Assembly (NCBI GenBank): GCA_015143295.1
Contig: CM026574.1
Location: forward strand, 11,844,938 to 11,908,937
Reading direction: 5' to 3'
Source: Tetracentron sinense
Lineage: Eukaryota > Streptophyta > Magnoliopsida > Trochodendrales > Trochodendraceae
Length of the DNA stretch: 64,000 bases
Under the pieces are notes generated by a model, which was not told the DNA's origin, did not search any database, and was given only the letters and a program-made list of their open reading frames with translations. This document shows, in pieces, positions 1-10,998 of this stretch; positions within the stretch are counted from its first letter, which is position 1; every line of letters begins with the position of its first letter. The translations under genes and the position numbers were made by a program.

Positions 1-1727
1 GCACCGAGAATGCTAGGGACAGGGGGCGGTAAGCAAGGGCAGTATCATAGCGTGGCCCGTAGGTGCGGTTGTGGGGGGAGCCACGACCACGGTTGTTCCA
101 AGAACGACCACGACCACAACCCGGGAAGCACGAGAGGGCTGGGAGCGTTGGCTAAGGAGGGCTGTTGCATAAGAAGAAGAGCCAGAGGTAAACTGGAGAA
201 GGCGCTCTTCATGTGTGAGGAGACAAGCATGGAGTTCTAAAAAAGAGATGGGTTCCACACGATTCGTGATGGCCATGATGAAGGATTCGTAATCCGAGGG
301 TAAGCCACCTAAGGCACTCATCACCAAATCTCGATCAGAAACACGATCTTGGACGGAAACCAAGGAAACGGCAATGGTCTTCATCTTATTGAGGAAGTTA
401 GTCATGGAGAGAGAGCCCTTTTCGAAGAGTTTGAATCTGGAGACGAGATGCATAATCTTCGCTTGAGAGTACTGCTAGAAGGTGGTGGCCAGAATGTCCT
501 AGATGGCACGGGAGGTCTCGAGACCCATGATTTGAGCTAGAACACCCTCCGTGAGGGTGGCATTCAAGTAGCTCATGACGTATTTGTCATGGCGATCCCA
601 AGTAGAGAAGGTGGGATTAACAGAGCCGTCGGGAAGGTGTGGAGATGGTGGTAAGATTGATCCATCCACAAACTGAAATAAGTTTTGGGAGATGAGAATG
701 GGATAAACTTGGCTCTTCCAGAGGAGGTAGTTCAGGCAATCAAGTTTGATAGAGATGAATTGAGTGATATTGCCGATATTATGAGTAGGGGTGGCAATTG
801 GGCTGGGCTGGCCCGAAGCCCAATTGTTCGGCCCGAAATTTGGGTGGGCTGAGTCTTCCTTATTTTGGGCTGAGCTAGGTTTGGACAAGAGTATAGGCCC
901 GAAGTAAATATTAGGCCGAGCTTGGGCTGCCCTTAGATCAGCCCGAATTCAACCCGACCCGAACTAAAGATATTTTATGCTTTTATAAATAGTATATATA
1001 GATAGAGAAGGCTCACGATCTAATCTCATTCTCATTGAATTGGAATTGATGTGTTTCACATGGAGAAACTATTTTCGTGTTTGCTATCTAAGAATGCTAC
1101 TAGTAGTATTTATAATATATACACATACATACATACATACATACATAAATATATATATATATATATATATATATTCTTAACCTTGTTTATCAAGGGTTTG
1201 AATCTAGTTCTTTTGTTATTGGAGAAACACTTCCTAAAATTGATTACTAATTAAAAGAATTAGGTACCAAGAACAGTGATTGCCTAATTTTACTAAACTC
1301 TAAATTTGTTTACTATTTAAGTTCTTGTTAATTTCATGAAGGTGTTTAAGGGAAAGTTAACAAGTAACTACAGGAGAACTCAACCCGAATTCGGCCCAAA
1401 CTCAGCCACAAGCTACTTAATTCGGGCCAGCCCGAACTGAACCTGAAGCCCACACTCTACTTACTTTGGGCCAGCCCGAACTCAGCCCAAAGCCTGATAT
1501 TATTTGTGAGCTAAGCTTGGGCTGGGGTGCTCGGGCTGAGATTGGGCTGGGCTGAGCTTGGGCTAAGGTTTTGAACTTTTAGTTGAGCTTGGGCTAACCC
1601 CAGCCCGACCTGATTGCCACCCCTAATTATGAGGTGAGGCAGGGAGAGGTGGAGGGAGCACAACATCAGCGGTGCTGCTGGAAGATTTCTCAGAGGTATG
1701 GATGGTTTCTGTTGGAGAGGAAGCCAT
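1..1727 (-). pseudogene. Ty1/copia gag, N-terminal part, broken and interrupted
   Basis: Reading the minus strand from an ATG at 1727, a serine/proline-rich leader (MASSPTETIHTSEK...) is followed after an insertion (786-1625) by a copia gag (UBN2-type) domain. Recognisable blocks are LNYLLWKSQVYPI, LNATLTEGVLAQIMGLETSR, IMHLVSRFKLFEKGSLSM and DLVMSALGGLPSDYESFI. Two in-frame TAG codons lie near 499 and 470; the first sits where the family normally has W in RAIWD. No frameshift is needed between the two long open stretches. Gag builds the retrotransposon particle. The rest of the polyprotein and the 3' LTR lie outside the window to the left. Family assignment is confident; it is a non-functional copy. 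Confidence 0.85.
786..1625. mobile_element. Non-autonomous hAT element inserted in copia gag
   Basis: The element is 840 bp with a perfect 13-bp terminal inverted repeat (TAGGGGTGGCAAT at 786-798, its complement at 1613-1625). It is flanked by a perfect 8-bp target duplication ATTATGAG (778-785 and 1626-1633), the hallmark size for hAT. Subterminal regions are rich in GGGCTGGGCTGGCCC/GCCCGAA motifs. No transposase is visible inside; the core holds an (ATAC)n/(TA)n microsatellite at about 1121-1174. It must be younger than the copia element it splits. Confidence 0.92.
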
Positions 1728-1760
1728 TGAAAAACAAGAGGGAGGGGATGGACGGTTTAG

Positions 1761-1773
1761 AGCTCTAATACCA
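1761..1773 (-). other. Primer binding site of the copia element
   Basis: On the minus strand this reads TGGTATTAGAGCT, one change from the usual copia site TGGTATCAGAGC that pairs with initiator Met-tRNA. It lies just inside the presumed LTR and upstream of the gag ATG, fixing the orientation of the element. Confidence 0.75.
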
Positions 1774-1780
1774 TAAACAA

Positions 1781-2066
1781 TGAAAAGACTTGGTAAGGAA
1801 GATACTCACTATGTTGAGTTCTTCTGTTGATTCGTATTAACTATATAGACTTGTTACAATTGTATAAAGAAAGAAAAAAAGAGTAGAAAGTTACAGCTTT
1901 TACACATTGCACACAAGGGATTTATTCCTAAAGGAGATAGCAAGGTGCAAAAGAGGAAAGAGCTGAGAATGGCAAGATGTATATCACGTAATCTTGCCAT
2001 TCTTGGTAGAAGTGTCTAATACTAAATGCCTCTATTTAATATCCTACTTGTTGATATAGTCAACCA
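1781..2066 (-). mobile_element. 5' LTR of the copia element (probable limits)
   Basis: On the minus strand the segment begins TGGTTGACTATATCAACAAG and ends in CA seven bases before the primer binding site, which gives about 286 bp. The other LTR is outside the window, so the ends cannot be checked by comparison. The limits are inferred from the TG...CA rule and the position of the binding site. Confidence 0.6.
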
Positions 2067-2440
2067 TATAGAAAACTAAACTAAATATAAAGAATAAAAC
2101 CAGCTTACCTAAACATTTCTATACCATCTGTTTAAAAGTAAGAAAATATGATATTTTTAAAACCTAGGTAGGATCCAATGAACCTTAGGTGCTTAGTTAA
2201 TCAACTGAGCGTAATCAAACGGCTAAAAATGTTTGATCAAGCTATTTTTTCCTGCATGTTTTCAAAGGGACTGATCATAATGTTGACCAACTCAAGCCAA
2301 ATCGAACGGTTTAAAAATATCCGATCAGAAATTTACTCCTATTGATATGTATTTTTTACATAATTCTAAGACATTAAATTATCATTTTTAAGATAATTGA
2401 GGAAATATTTGTAATTTTTCTTTTATAGAAATTTGTACTT
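2067..2440. other. AT-rich spacer, nothing recognised
   Basis: No coding potential or clear repeat structure was found. Two weakly similar segments around AATCAAACGGCTAAAAAT and AATCGAACGGTTTAAAAA (about 2213 and 2311) may be remnants of a small inverted element. Confidence 0.4.
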
Positions 2441-2444
2441 TTAC

Positions 2445-2635
2445 TAGTGCCCGTACCTGATCTTAGTACACTAGTATCCTTTCATGCTTTTTATTTTACT
2501 TGGAGACAGATGCTAGTACCCGTACCTGGTCTTAGTATACCAGCATCCTCTCATACTTACTTGGGAACAGATTTTAGTGCTCGTACCTGAACTTAGTACA
2601 CTAACATCCTTCCATATTCTTGTGAGCTTCCTCTT
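2445..2635. repeat. Three tandem ~61-69 bp units
   Basis: Units start at 2445, 2514 and 2575, each opening with TAGTGCCCGTACCTG-like sequence followed by CTTAGTACACTAGTATCCT-like sequence. They sit in the 3' end of the minus-strand gypsy-type LTR. Confidence 0.75.
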
Positions 2636-3766
2636 GTGAGCATTTTATTGTTGTCTTATGAATTTCCAATTGTTCCTTATGAGTTTTCTTTTCATCCTTT
2701 ATGCATTTTCCTTTTTCTTCTTTAAGAATATCCTTATGAGCTTTACTTATAAATTTACTTTCTTCTTGTTTTATGAACTTTCTTATGATTCTTCGTATAC
2801 CCCTATTTATGAGAAACCTCGGTCATACATGTGCATAGTATGCTTGTGAGCATCATGGTAATCATAGTCCTAGAAAGATTTTCACATTGAGTAGCATCAT
2901 AAGGTACTTAAGAGCATCATAGTATCCTTAGAGAGTAGTTAAAACATTGAAAAAAAAACATGGAATTTCATTTATGAAGATGATAGCATATATACATGGC
3001 TACTTAGCCTATTTCGTCAAACCATAATTTCAAGCTTACTTTAAGGTAAAACTATCATTTTTCATATTCTTATAAAATCTTGATTTTGCTATCATGGTAG
3101 GTGAGGAAACCATCATACATAATTGAAACTCTATTTCATTCTATTTCATTCAATAGCATACACCTATACGACTATATATCTTAGTTTTCTCAAAATATGT
3201 ATCATATACATGGTTTACTTAGCATCGCATAGTATAGCATATACATGGTTTACTTAGATTTTTTTCATCATCATATGCCCATGGAATTTCAGTCATAGTG
3301 AATTCATACATGTGCTTAGAGTATTGGTGAACATTAATGAGTACTTGTGAATCAAATCATAAGAGTATGGTTTTCATTTCAAAACATTCATATCATGGTG
3401 AACCATCAAGTTCAAGGAAATACCTATTTTAATTAATTCATAACAATAACATATATCACAGTCGATAAAACCCAATTTCATTTGAAAAACCGTTTTGCTA
3501 ATATGCACATACAAGGTAATAACCCTTATTTACTCCAAAGACCAAGTATTTCATCCTACTATCAAGTAATAGTTTATAATAAAGCTAGTTTATCAAAATT
3601 ATGTTTTACATCTTACTTGAAGTAGAGGATTTATAAAAATCAATTCAAGTTTCATCTCAACATTTATTAAACCCTAGAACACAATAATGAGTTATAGCAA
3701 AGTAGGTTAGTAGATTGTATCTACCTTGAAATTTAGGGAAGAGCTTGAGAAGACTTGAGAATGTGA

Positions 3767-3973
3767 GATCCAAGGTTCAATAGTGAAATCCGTGCTTGAG
3801 GAAGAAGATCCAAGCTTGAATGGTGAGATTTATGCTTGAGGAAGAAGATCCAAGCTTAAATGATGAAATCTGTGCTTAAGGAAAAAGATCCAAACTTGAA
3901 TCGTGAGATCCGTGCTTGAGGAAGAAGATCCAAGTTTAAATGATGAAATCTGTGCTTGAGGAAGAAGATCCAA
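3767..3973. repeat. Five 40-bp tandem repeats
   Basis: Five consecutive units of exactly 40 bp run from 3767 to 3966, each starting GATCCAAGSTTRAATRRTG and ending TGCTTGAGGAAGAA, followed by a partial sixth unit. The block lies inside the gypsy-type LTR remnant, so it is an LTR-internal minisatellite rather than coding sequence. Confidence 0.85.
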
Positions 3974-5145
3974 TGAGGAAGTTTGGAAAGCACGGATTCG
4001 AGCTCCTCCTTAATCTCACAAGAAAACCCTTTTTGGAACCCTAGGTTCTCTCCCCTTGTTCAAAATATGTTTATCAAAGTATTAGAACCTTTAATCCCCA
4101 CGAAAATTAGGTATTTATAGGGTTAGGGTTGAAAAATCATGCTTAAACCTTAAAAAAAAAAAACCCATTTTTCTCGTCCAAGCAAGCCCACGTCGACATT
4201 TAGGCCAAGTGTCGACATCTGGGTCACAAACGTCGACGTTTTGGGATGTTTCACTTCTGTTTATGTCCAAACGTCGACGTCTCAAAGCTCTTACTATCTT
4301 GAGTTTTTCCCGCTTTGGTATTTCGACTATAACTTTTGACTTGCTTATTGAGTTTGACGCTTCAACTTGCGTTAGACTCGTCATTCAAAGGGAAACAATT
4401 TTGTGTCTAATAGACAAATCCTAATTCTGAGTTCTTAACTGTCTAAATGGGCTATAAAATTGACTAATCTGTAAATGGATTTCAGTAGCCCTGAATTTCA
4501 GCAAACCCGATTTGAGAAGGCCAACATTTAACCTATCTTCGACTAAAAATATGGAAAAACGATAAACATGAATCTCGAAGAGGGTTTTCATACATTTCTA
4601 ATGGTTCAAGAATCAGTCGATTCTGATCAATGTACAGTGACAAAACTAGAGTTTCCCAAAGTTGAGGGTATGTTAAGACATAACCCTTATTGACACTTAT
4701 GAGTATCTTATACTCTTACGCTTCATCCCAAACACCCATAAACTTAAGAAAATATTATTAAGGCTTTAATACATGGCATAACACATCATACACCCGAAAT
4801 ATATCAAAATCATGTTCTCATTATCATTGAGAACCATTCAAGGCATTACAATAGGTTTTAAGCCTTAGACACTATTCACCATGTCATGCCATCAAGATCT
4901 GGAGTTCTACAGATAATTTTGTTTTATAAGGTTTTTCTTTTAAATTCTGTATTTATAATGTGCATAAAGGGACAAAGTTGTCTTATATTTGTGTTTCATT
5001 TAAAATATTCATAAAAAAGTTTGTAAGTTGCTATTATGATATTATTAATTGATTATTAGCTTGTTGATCATTTAATTTTCCATGATTTCTTTATATTATA
5101 AAAAATAAGTTAAAATATGATTTGAGACTCCCTACAAAAAAACAA

Positions 5146-6068
5146 AGCCCCAGGATTCTTTGATTCTCACTTTCTTTAAGAAGCCGACACGTACACTTGC
5201 TTTTCCTAGCTGCTTTTGCAGCCCGTTAAAGCTTTCCTATCGTACTTATAATGCTTTACCCTTTCTTAAGTTTAATATTTATAAAAGAAAACGCCAAAAG
5301 TACGGTGACATCAGAATAAAGGTTCTCCAAATACGGACAACATTAATAACTTTCTGTCTCTTGCTGTCTAAACACAAGAAGATTAAATTACAAGCCAATT
5401 GCGATTGAACTGGGGAGGGTGCAATTCAATCGCACCCACACGTCAACACGTGATCCTGTTAAATCCTATCAATTGTAATAAAAATTCCTTAACCCTAAGG
5501 GTTAAATAATTTTTTTTTAAATAATAATTTTTAAAAAAAATAACCAACTAAAGAGCAAGTTTAAACTAAAAATATTATTATTTTTTTAAAATAATATTTT
5601 TTTAAAAAAATAATAAACTAAAAATAATAATTTTTTAAAAAAACTAAAAAAATAATATTTTAAAAAAATAATAAACTAAAAACATAATATTTTTTTTAAA
5701 ATAATAAAATTTTTAGTTTAAGCGAATCTTGTCCACAATTAATAATAATTGACCGGGCACATGTTGATTTGGGTGAGATTGAACTGCACCCTCCCTAGTT
5801 CAATCGCAATTGGCTTATGATATGATCTCCTTGTGTTTAGACAGCAAGTCAGCAGGAGAGAGAAAGTTATCATGTTGTCCATATTTAGAGAAGCTTTATT
5901 CTGATGTCACCGTACTTTTGGGGGTCTCTTTTATAAATATTAAACTTAACAAGGGGTAGAGCATAATAAATACAGTAGGAAAGCTTTAACCGGCTGCAAT
6001 AGCAGCCGGGAAAAGCAAGTGTACGTGCCGTCTTCTTAAAGAAAGTGAGAATCAAAGAATCTGGGGCT
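5146..6068. mobile_element. Foldback element, ~300-bp inverted repeats
   Basis: The left arm (5146-5450) and right arm (5750-6068) are imperfect reverse complements, beginning with GGATTCTTTGATTCTCAC and containing matched blocks such as AAAGTACGGTGACATCAGAA. The inner parts of the arms carry a second inverted motif, CCAATTGCGATTGAAC, which also occurs at 22.48 kb and in the MITE at 27750. The centre (about 5500-5745) is nearly pure A/T. Short A-rich flanks (AAAAAACAAA on both sides) may be a target duplication, but this is not decisive. There is no real ORF. It is probably a Mutator-like or foldback MITE with another MITE nested in it. Confidence 0.8.
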
Positions 6069-6168
6069 AGCATTCCCCAAAAAACAAATGAGAAAAACTA
6101 CATGAAAAGCATAATGGACATAAATGCATTTCTTTTATTTTATAATAAAATTATGAGCAGTGATAGGT

Positions 6169-6301
6169 GTATCTGGGATCTCCATTTGCAAACCTAAGGT
6201 GCTCCTCATTGGTCCACGCTGCCACTCTTAAATACTCACTGCAGTAGGGGTATGGACCAATGAGGATCAACCTTAGGTTTGCAAATGGAGATCCCAGGTA
6301 C
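6169..6301. mobile_element. Small MITE, family A
   Basis: A near-perfect inverted repeat opens GTAYCTGGGATCTCC and continues through TTTGCAAACCTAAGGT to the inner motif CTCATTGGTCCA. The arms flank only about 40 bp, so the RNA would be a tight hairpin. The element at 15197-15343 shares the plan and the inner motif. No target duplication was found. Confidence 0.75.
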
Positions 6302-8397
6302 GTTAACTATTTCCCTAAAATTATTCACATTTTATGTGGCTCTAGAAAGGATGGAGCCAATGAAAGGCCTACATCATGATACACGGCCCTCACTTAGTCC
6401 TCAGAGGGCCTGAACTAACCAGGGTTAGGTTGATGGCTAAAAGAAGACTTTATTTTTCTTGTACACTGTCATCTAAAATTAAGCCTCCTTTATCCAGTCT
6501 TGAGACAGATTATGCAATGTAGAGAATAACACGACATGGTTATTACTTTTATTTTTTTAATATTGGTAAAGTAAATATTTTTCGAAAGTTAAAATTAGTT
6601 TAATATATTTATTATTCTTTTGTAATGAAATTATACGTATCCTATATTCTTTTTCTGTGTTTTACCTATATTCTTTCATCTCTCTCGACCTTAACTGTCA
6701 TTGTCGTTGCCACAGCCGAAGCTTAACCCCCTTCCCCTCCCTCTCTCTTCCACCGGAGCTTAACCCTATTTCTGAAATTGCAGGGTTTCAACAGCCAAAA
6801 CCCTATGACACAAATCTTAATTTGAGCACAAAGTCTGTGCTGATTTGCAGGCAGAGTTTGGGAAGCAATTTCTTATTCCACCATATGGTGGATGGACAGG
6901 GGCGGTGCCAAGATTTTCTTGAAGGGGGGCTAACAATGGGGTATGGAGGTAGCCTCCGATTTTATTTTATTTTTTTGAGGCCCAAGTTTGTCGACTATCT
7001 CATTTGTTTGTGTTTGTTTGCAAAGAATATTTTTAAAGTTAGCGGTAGTTGCTCCCCTTGCCCATGACTTTGTCCTCGTAAATTAAATATTATAGTATAA
7101 ATCTTTTTTTTTAGTTAGAGGACAATTGCTCCCTTCCCCATGCCTATATCCTCTTAAAGTAAACCTTATTTTAAGCTATGTCCCTATTAATATTACAAAT
7201 TTTTTTTTTCAAAAGTTGAAGGGGAGTATTAGAGAATATAATAAGAGTATTGTAATAAGGTGAATGAGATGCACCGCATCATTCAACTCATCACAATATT
7301 AGATTAGCATCAATCAATGATTTAATAAATTTGATTAGGTATGATTTGATTAATTTAATTTACTTTTCATAATGTCTATCTTGTTATCTTTATTTAAACC
7401 ATATTTAGGTTCATTATAATCCAAATCCATTAATAAAATCCCTTATTTAACACCACGTGTTAGTGCAATGGTGCTAAACCATTAATAATCATTTTCTTTT
7501 TTTTGGTTTTTATTGAATTTGTATTAATGCACATTTGGCCGGAAAATATCCTCTAAATCAAGCTTGCACAATATTTCTTATTCTGTATAAAATTGTATCG
7601 TAGGTTCGCATGGTTTGGGTCAAACTTAGATTGTTATTTGGACTAAGGCTAATCAATCACTCACCAGTCACTAGTTTTTTGTTATTAGTTTTAACAAGTA
7701 GGCCTTGTTCTATATATTGAGTTTAAAGGTCCAACAAATTTGAATTTTCTGTGGACAATATAATTTTATCAAGTAACTATTTTAGATAGTTTAACTATTA
7801 ATTGTTTTTTACTGGGAATCAAGCTATTCCACGTTTTACCCCATATGTGTTCTGACATGTCATACACTTGCAGTAACTTGTAATTTGCAAGCGTGTTCCA
7901 AATTACAAGAGTCTCCTGATTTAATTGGATATATTCTTTTTCTCCTTGAATTAACTAGAATAAACACTAGAGAAAATTGACATATTTATCATTATGATGG
8001 TATTATAAATCATAAAGAAACTTTTTTCCCATGGTCCGTCGAATATAGGAATTTCAAATCTTGGGAATATGTATTGAATTCCGACCAGATATGAACATTG
8101 AACTTTCAAGTCATGGGAATTTTAACTTCTCAAGAAATTACTCTCTTGAAAGATTCAATCTCTCGATAGAATAACTTCAATAGTATTGAAACAAAATCCA
8201 ACTACAAATGATAACTAAATGAAAAATGAGAAAAGAAAAAAAAACACCACCCCCCACTCCGCTTTTTTATTATTATTTATTATTAACTCACATTTATTTT
8301 AGAGAAATATAAATTTATTGTACACCCTCATATTTTCTACTACGCTCATATAGCCTGTTTGTTCACTATCATTTCTGGTTATATGATGTTAGGTGAG
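6302..8397. other. Spacer upstream of the ankyrin/PGG gene
   Basis: No gene was recognised. A hAT-like terminus CAGGGGCGGTGCC occurs at about 6898, but no matching opposite end was seen. The rest is AT-rich. The promoter of the downstream gene should lie in the last part, but no convincing TATA box or start could be chosen. Confidence 0.4.
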
Positions 8398-8728
8398 ATG
8401 GAAACAACAAAGTTAGCACACAATGGATTCGTTCCTGTTGCTCTTGCAGAAGATAACTACGAGAATTGGGAAGCTTGCTTAAAAAGCTACTTATTGGGGG
8501 AAGACCTTTGGGACATTGTCAATGGAACCGAATTTGAACCTAACGCTACTCAAGTAGAGCTCAAGACTTGGAAAATGAAAAATGCAAAGGCTTTGCATGC
8601 CATCCAAATGTCATGCGGACCACAAACACTTTCTCATATAAATAAATTTGATTCCGCCAAAGATGCTTGGGATCATTTGGCCTCTACACACGTGCCACCA
8701 AGTGAGGAAAAAAGCTTAATGGGGCAAG
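8398..8728 (+). CDS. Exon 1 of ankyrin/PGG gene: copia-gag-like (DUF4219/UBN2) domain
   Basis: The exon starts at ATG 8398 (METTKLAHNGF) and encodes about 110 residues with the gag-like signatures NYENWEACLKSYLL, DLWDIV, KNAKALHAIQMSCG and DAWDHLAS. It ends at a consensus donor CAAG|GTAATT (8729) in phase 1. Related ankyrin-PGG proteins in other dicots (for example grape) carry the same kind of N-terminal gag-like exon. The next recognisable exon of that architecture, at 16120, starts in the matching phase (G|GG). An in-frame ATG 18 bp upstream is also possible. The alternative is a separate gag-domain fragment. I favour exon 1 of the gene that ends at 26729. Confidence 0.7.
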
Positions 8729-9424
8729 GTAATTCTCAATCATAATTATTTTTTAATAGTTAAGGCTTCATACAATCCAGTTTATTCAACAATAATATAT
8801 TGTTATGTTCTAATTGGGTTCTGGTCTTGCCTTCAAAATTCAAAAAATGATAATTCCTAAGCGCCATCAGGGTTGGTTCATTCAACTCACACAATATTTT
8901 CCTATCCTTTCATCATTGACTAGGGTCCTTCAATCGGTGATCTTGGGACTTTTGCTAAATTGATATTAGGGATGGTTAGTGCATCCATTCAATAGATCCA
9001 TAAAAATGTTTCCAAATTGAATCTAATCTTAAATGGAACTAATCAAGATTATTATGAGAGAAATGTGCAAACTTGCAATGACATGATATCTCATGTATAT
9101 TTTATTTAAATATTACTTATTTTTAATTATGTCACATAAGATATTTTCGGTTCGCCATGTTAGTGACTTCGTCAAAAGAAAAGAATGTTGTATTATGATT
9201 ACTCAAGTAATCATCACATTGCACCTAATAATCAACTCATGAGATTTGTTATAAACTTTAAAGATGGTAAAAAAACTTTCATGTGAAAGGAGTTATTGAC
9301 AAGATTGTGAACATGGAAATTCAACACCATTATAAATTAAGAAAAATCCCTAATAAGGAAGGATTAATATCAACTTACCAAAAAAGAAGAATTGCCACCT
9401 ATTCTAATTTTGAGGAAAAATAAG

Positions 9425-10734
9425 ATGGGTACATTACAGTAACCTCCCTTGACGTTTGGTAGAATTTCAAAAGCCTCCCCTCTTATTAATGAAATTACAA
9501 TGCCCTCCCCTATCAGACTCATTAGGTTAACACAGTTAATAGAAGATACTCTTTTACAATTTTGCCCCATTACTTCGTTACGGCTTGACACTTTTGATAC
9601 TCTAATTATTTTAAAGATGATGCCTATTATGTATCAGATGGTAATCTACTTCCACCGTAGCAATGTTAGAAGGAAGTCAGGTCCATAAATCTGGAACAAA
9701 TGGGGCTCGCCTCCTATGTTTCCACCTTTATCTATTTTATCTCCTTCTCTGTAACTTCTAATAAACTCTTACATCAACTTCTCTTCTCTTAGCTTCTCCA
9801 TCCCTCTATCTATTAGTTTCTTAATTCTTTTCAGCTTTTTAACATTTCCCTTATTTTCTCCTTCCCCTTTGAATTTCATCATTTTAGGCTTAATTTATGA
9901 AGAGTGGGTGAGAATCCATGGATGTGGACTTGCAGCTAAAGTCTACAACAGAAGATCAGATGGAGTTGCTGACAATGATGATGCAGATAGAGAACATTCC
10001 TGAATTCTTTGAACCCTCCACTAATGTTGTCGAATTGCCGTCGACGGATTTCATTGATGGCATTGTGGTGATACCACCCATGCATCTTTGATTCCCCACA
10101 TGTAGCTTCACCACATTGATAACCCACCTTCTTCCATATCATTTATGGGCACCACGGTTCAAGAACCTGCGACACCGTCTCTATTATTCGAGAAATACAG
10201 GAGAATTATCATGCAACTACCTTTTCATCCCAGAAGAGGAATTCAGTGGCAACAATAAGAGAGATAATCTTAACCACACCCACTAAATGTGGTTAAGATT
10301 CACTCACCCCTAGGATTCATCCATCTAACCTTGGTTTTAAGAAAAAAATAAAAAATATTAACCTTAGGTTAATCATGTTTAATCACAATTAAAGGGTCTC
10401 TATAAGCCACAATATATGTGTCCCTTTTAATACGAACTAACTATGTTAAGATTTACTCACCCCTAGAGTTCATCTTTCTAACCTTGGTTTTTCGAATATA
10501 TATATATATTGAGTTGGTATTATTAACCTTAAGTTTATATAAGGCTTAGACATTTTAAAATGTTTAAATATGACATCATTAAAGTCCATCCATGTAAGTA
10601 ACGACAAACTAATGGAAGGGAGTATCTTTTACAAACAACTGAAGTTGATGGGATGGTAGTGCAATTTCATAAACAAGAGAGGAGATATCTGATATTTCAC
10701 CAAACCTCAGCGGAGGTTAGTGTAATTTACCCAT
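9425..10734. mobile_element. TIR element, ~1.3 kb, flanked by ATAAG
   Basis: The ends are inverted: ATGGGTACATTACAGTAACC on the left, and on the right (reverse complement) ATGGGTAAATTACACTAACC, continuing with matched GTTTGGT and GAAATTRCA blocks for over 100 bp. Both ends are directly flanked by ATAAG (9420-9424 and 10735-10739). It has no transposase. The interior holds two diverged copies of the abundant MITE family C near 10260-10530. A related element lies at 49141-50429. Confidence 0.7.
10262..10530. repeat. Two MITE family C copies inside the TIR element
   Basis: Both copies read TTAAGATTYACTCACCCCTAG followed by TTCATCYWTCTAACCTTGGTTTT. This is the reverse complement of the family motif in the 22.8-23.5 kb array and in the MITEs at 15624 and 21276. 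An (TA)n run lies near 10497-10510. Confidence 0.7.
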
Positions 10735-10998
10735 ATAAGAACCCTAAACTAATGGATGAGGATTAAAAAGAGGTCTAAATTAAAGAATTCTACGTAAGCA
10801 ATTTGGTTAAATCAACAAAAGGCGTTAGGCACCCTTTGTGTCTCGTAGAACAACCTAGAATAGGTTATTCTTGTTATTTTACATATCTTTGTGTAGGTCT
10901 ATAAATTTGAGTGTCGTGAACGGTTTGGACATAGAGTTCAAGAATAGTTATAAAGTGTTCGTATACTTTTCTCTTAGTACAAATATGAGAGAGTGATG

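Larger units (their letters stand above)
2440..4911 (-). mobile_element. Ty3/gypsy-type LTR remnant (minus orientation)
   Basis: Read on the minus strand from 4911 (TGTAGAACTCCAGATCTT) this aligns by eye with the + strand LTR at 55562-58046. Shared phrases include GATTCTTGAACCATTAGAAA, CTCTTCRAGRTTCATGTTTA, TTTTTCCATATTTTTAGTC and GCAAGTTGAAGCGTC. The far end near 2440 lacks a clean CA end and no target duplication was found, so it is probably truncated. It has no internal coding region. It contains the two tandem-repeat blocks and the GTCGAC cluster listed separately. Confidence 0.65.

Noticed and set aside
1108..1175. Possible coding start MFHMEKLFSCLL with YIHTYIHKYIYIY
   Set aside because: Translation of an ATAC/TA microsatellite inside the hAT element.
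3767..3973. Possible coding tandem repeats or CRISPR-like array
   Set aside because: 40-bp units without spacers, inside an LTR; plant nuclear context.
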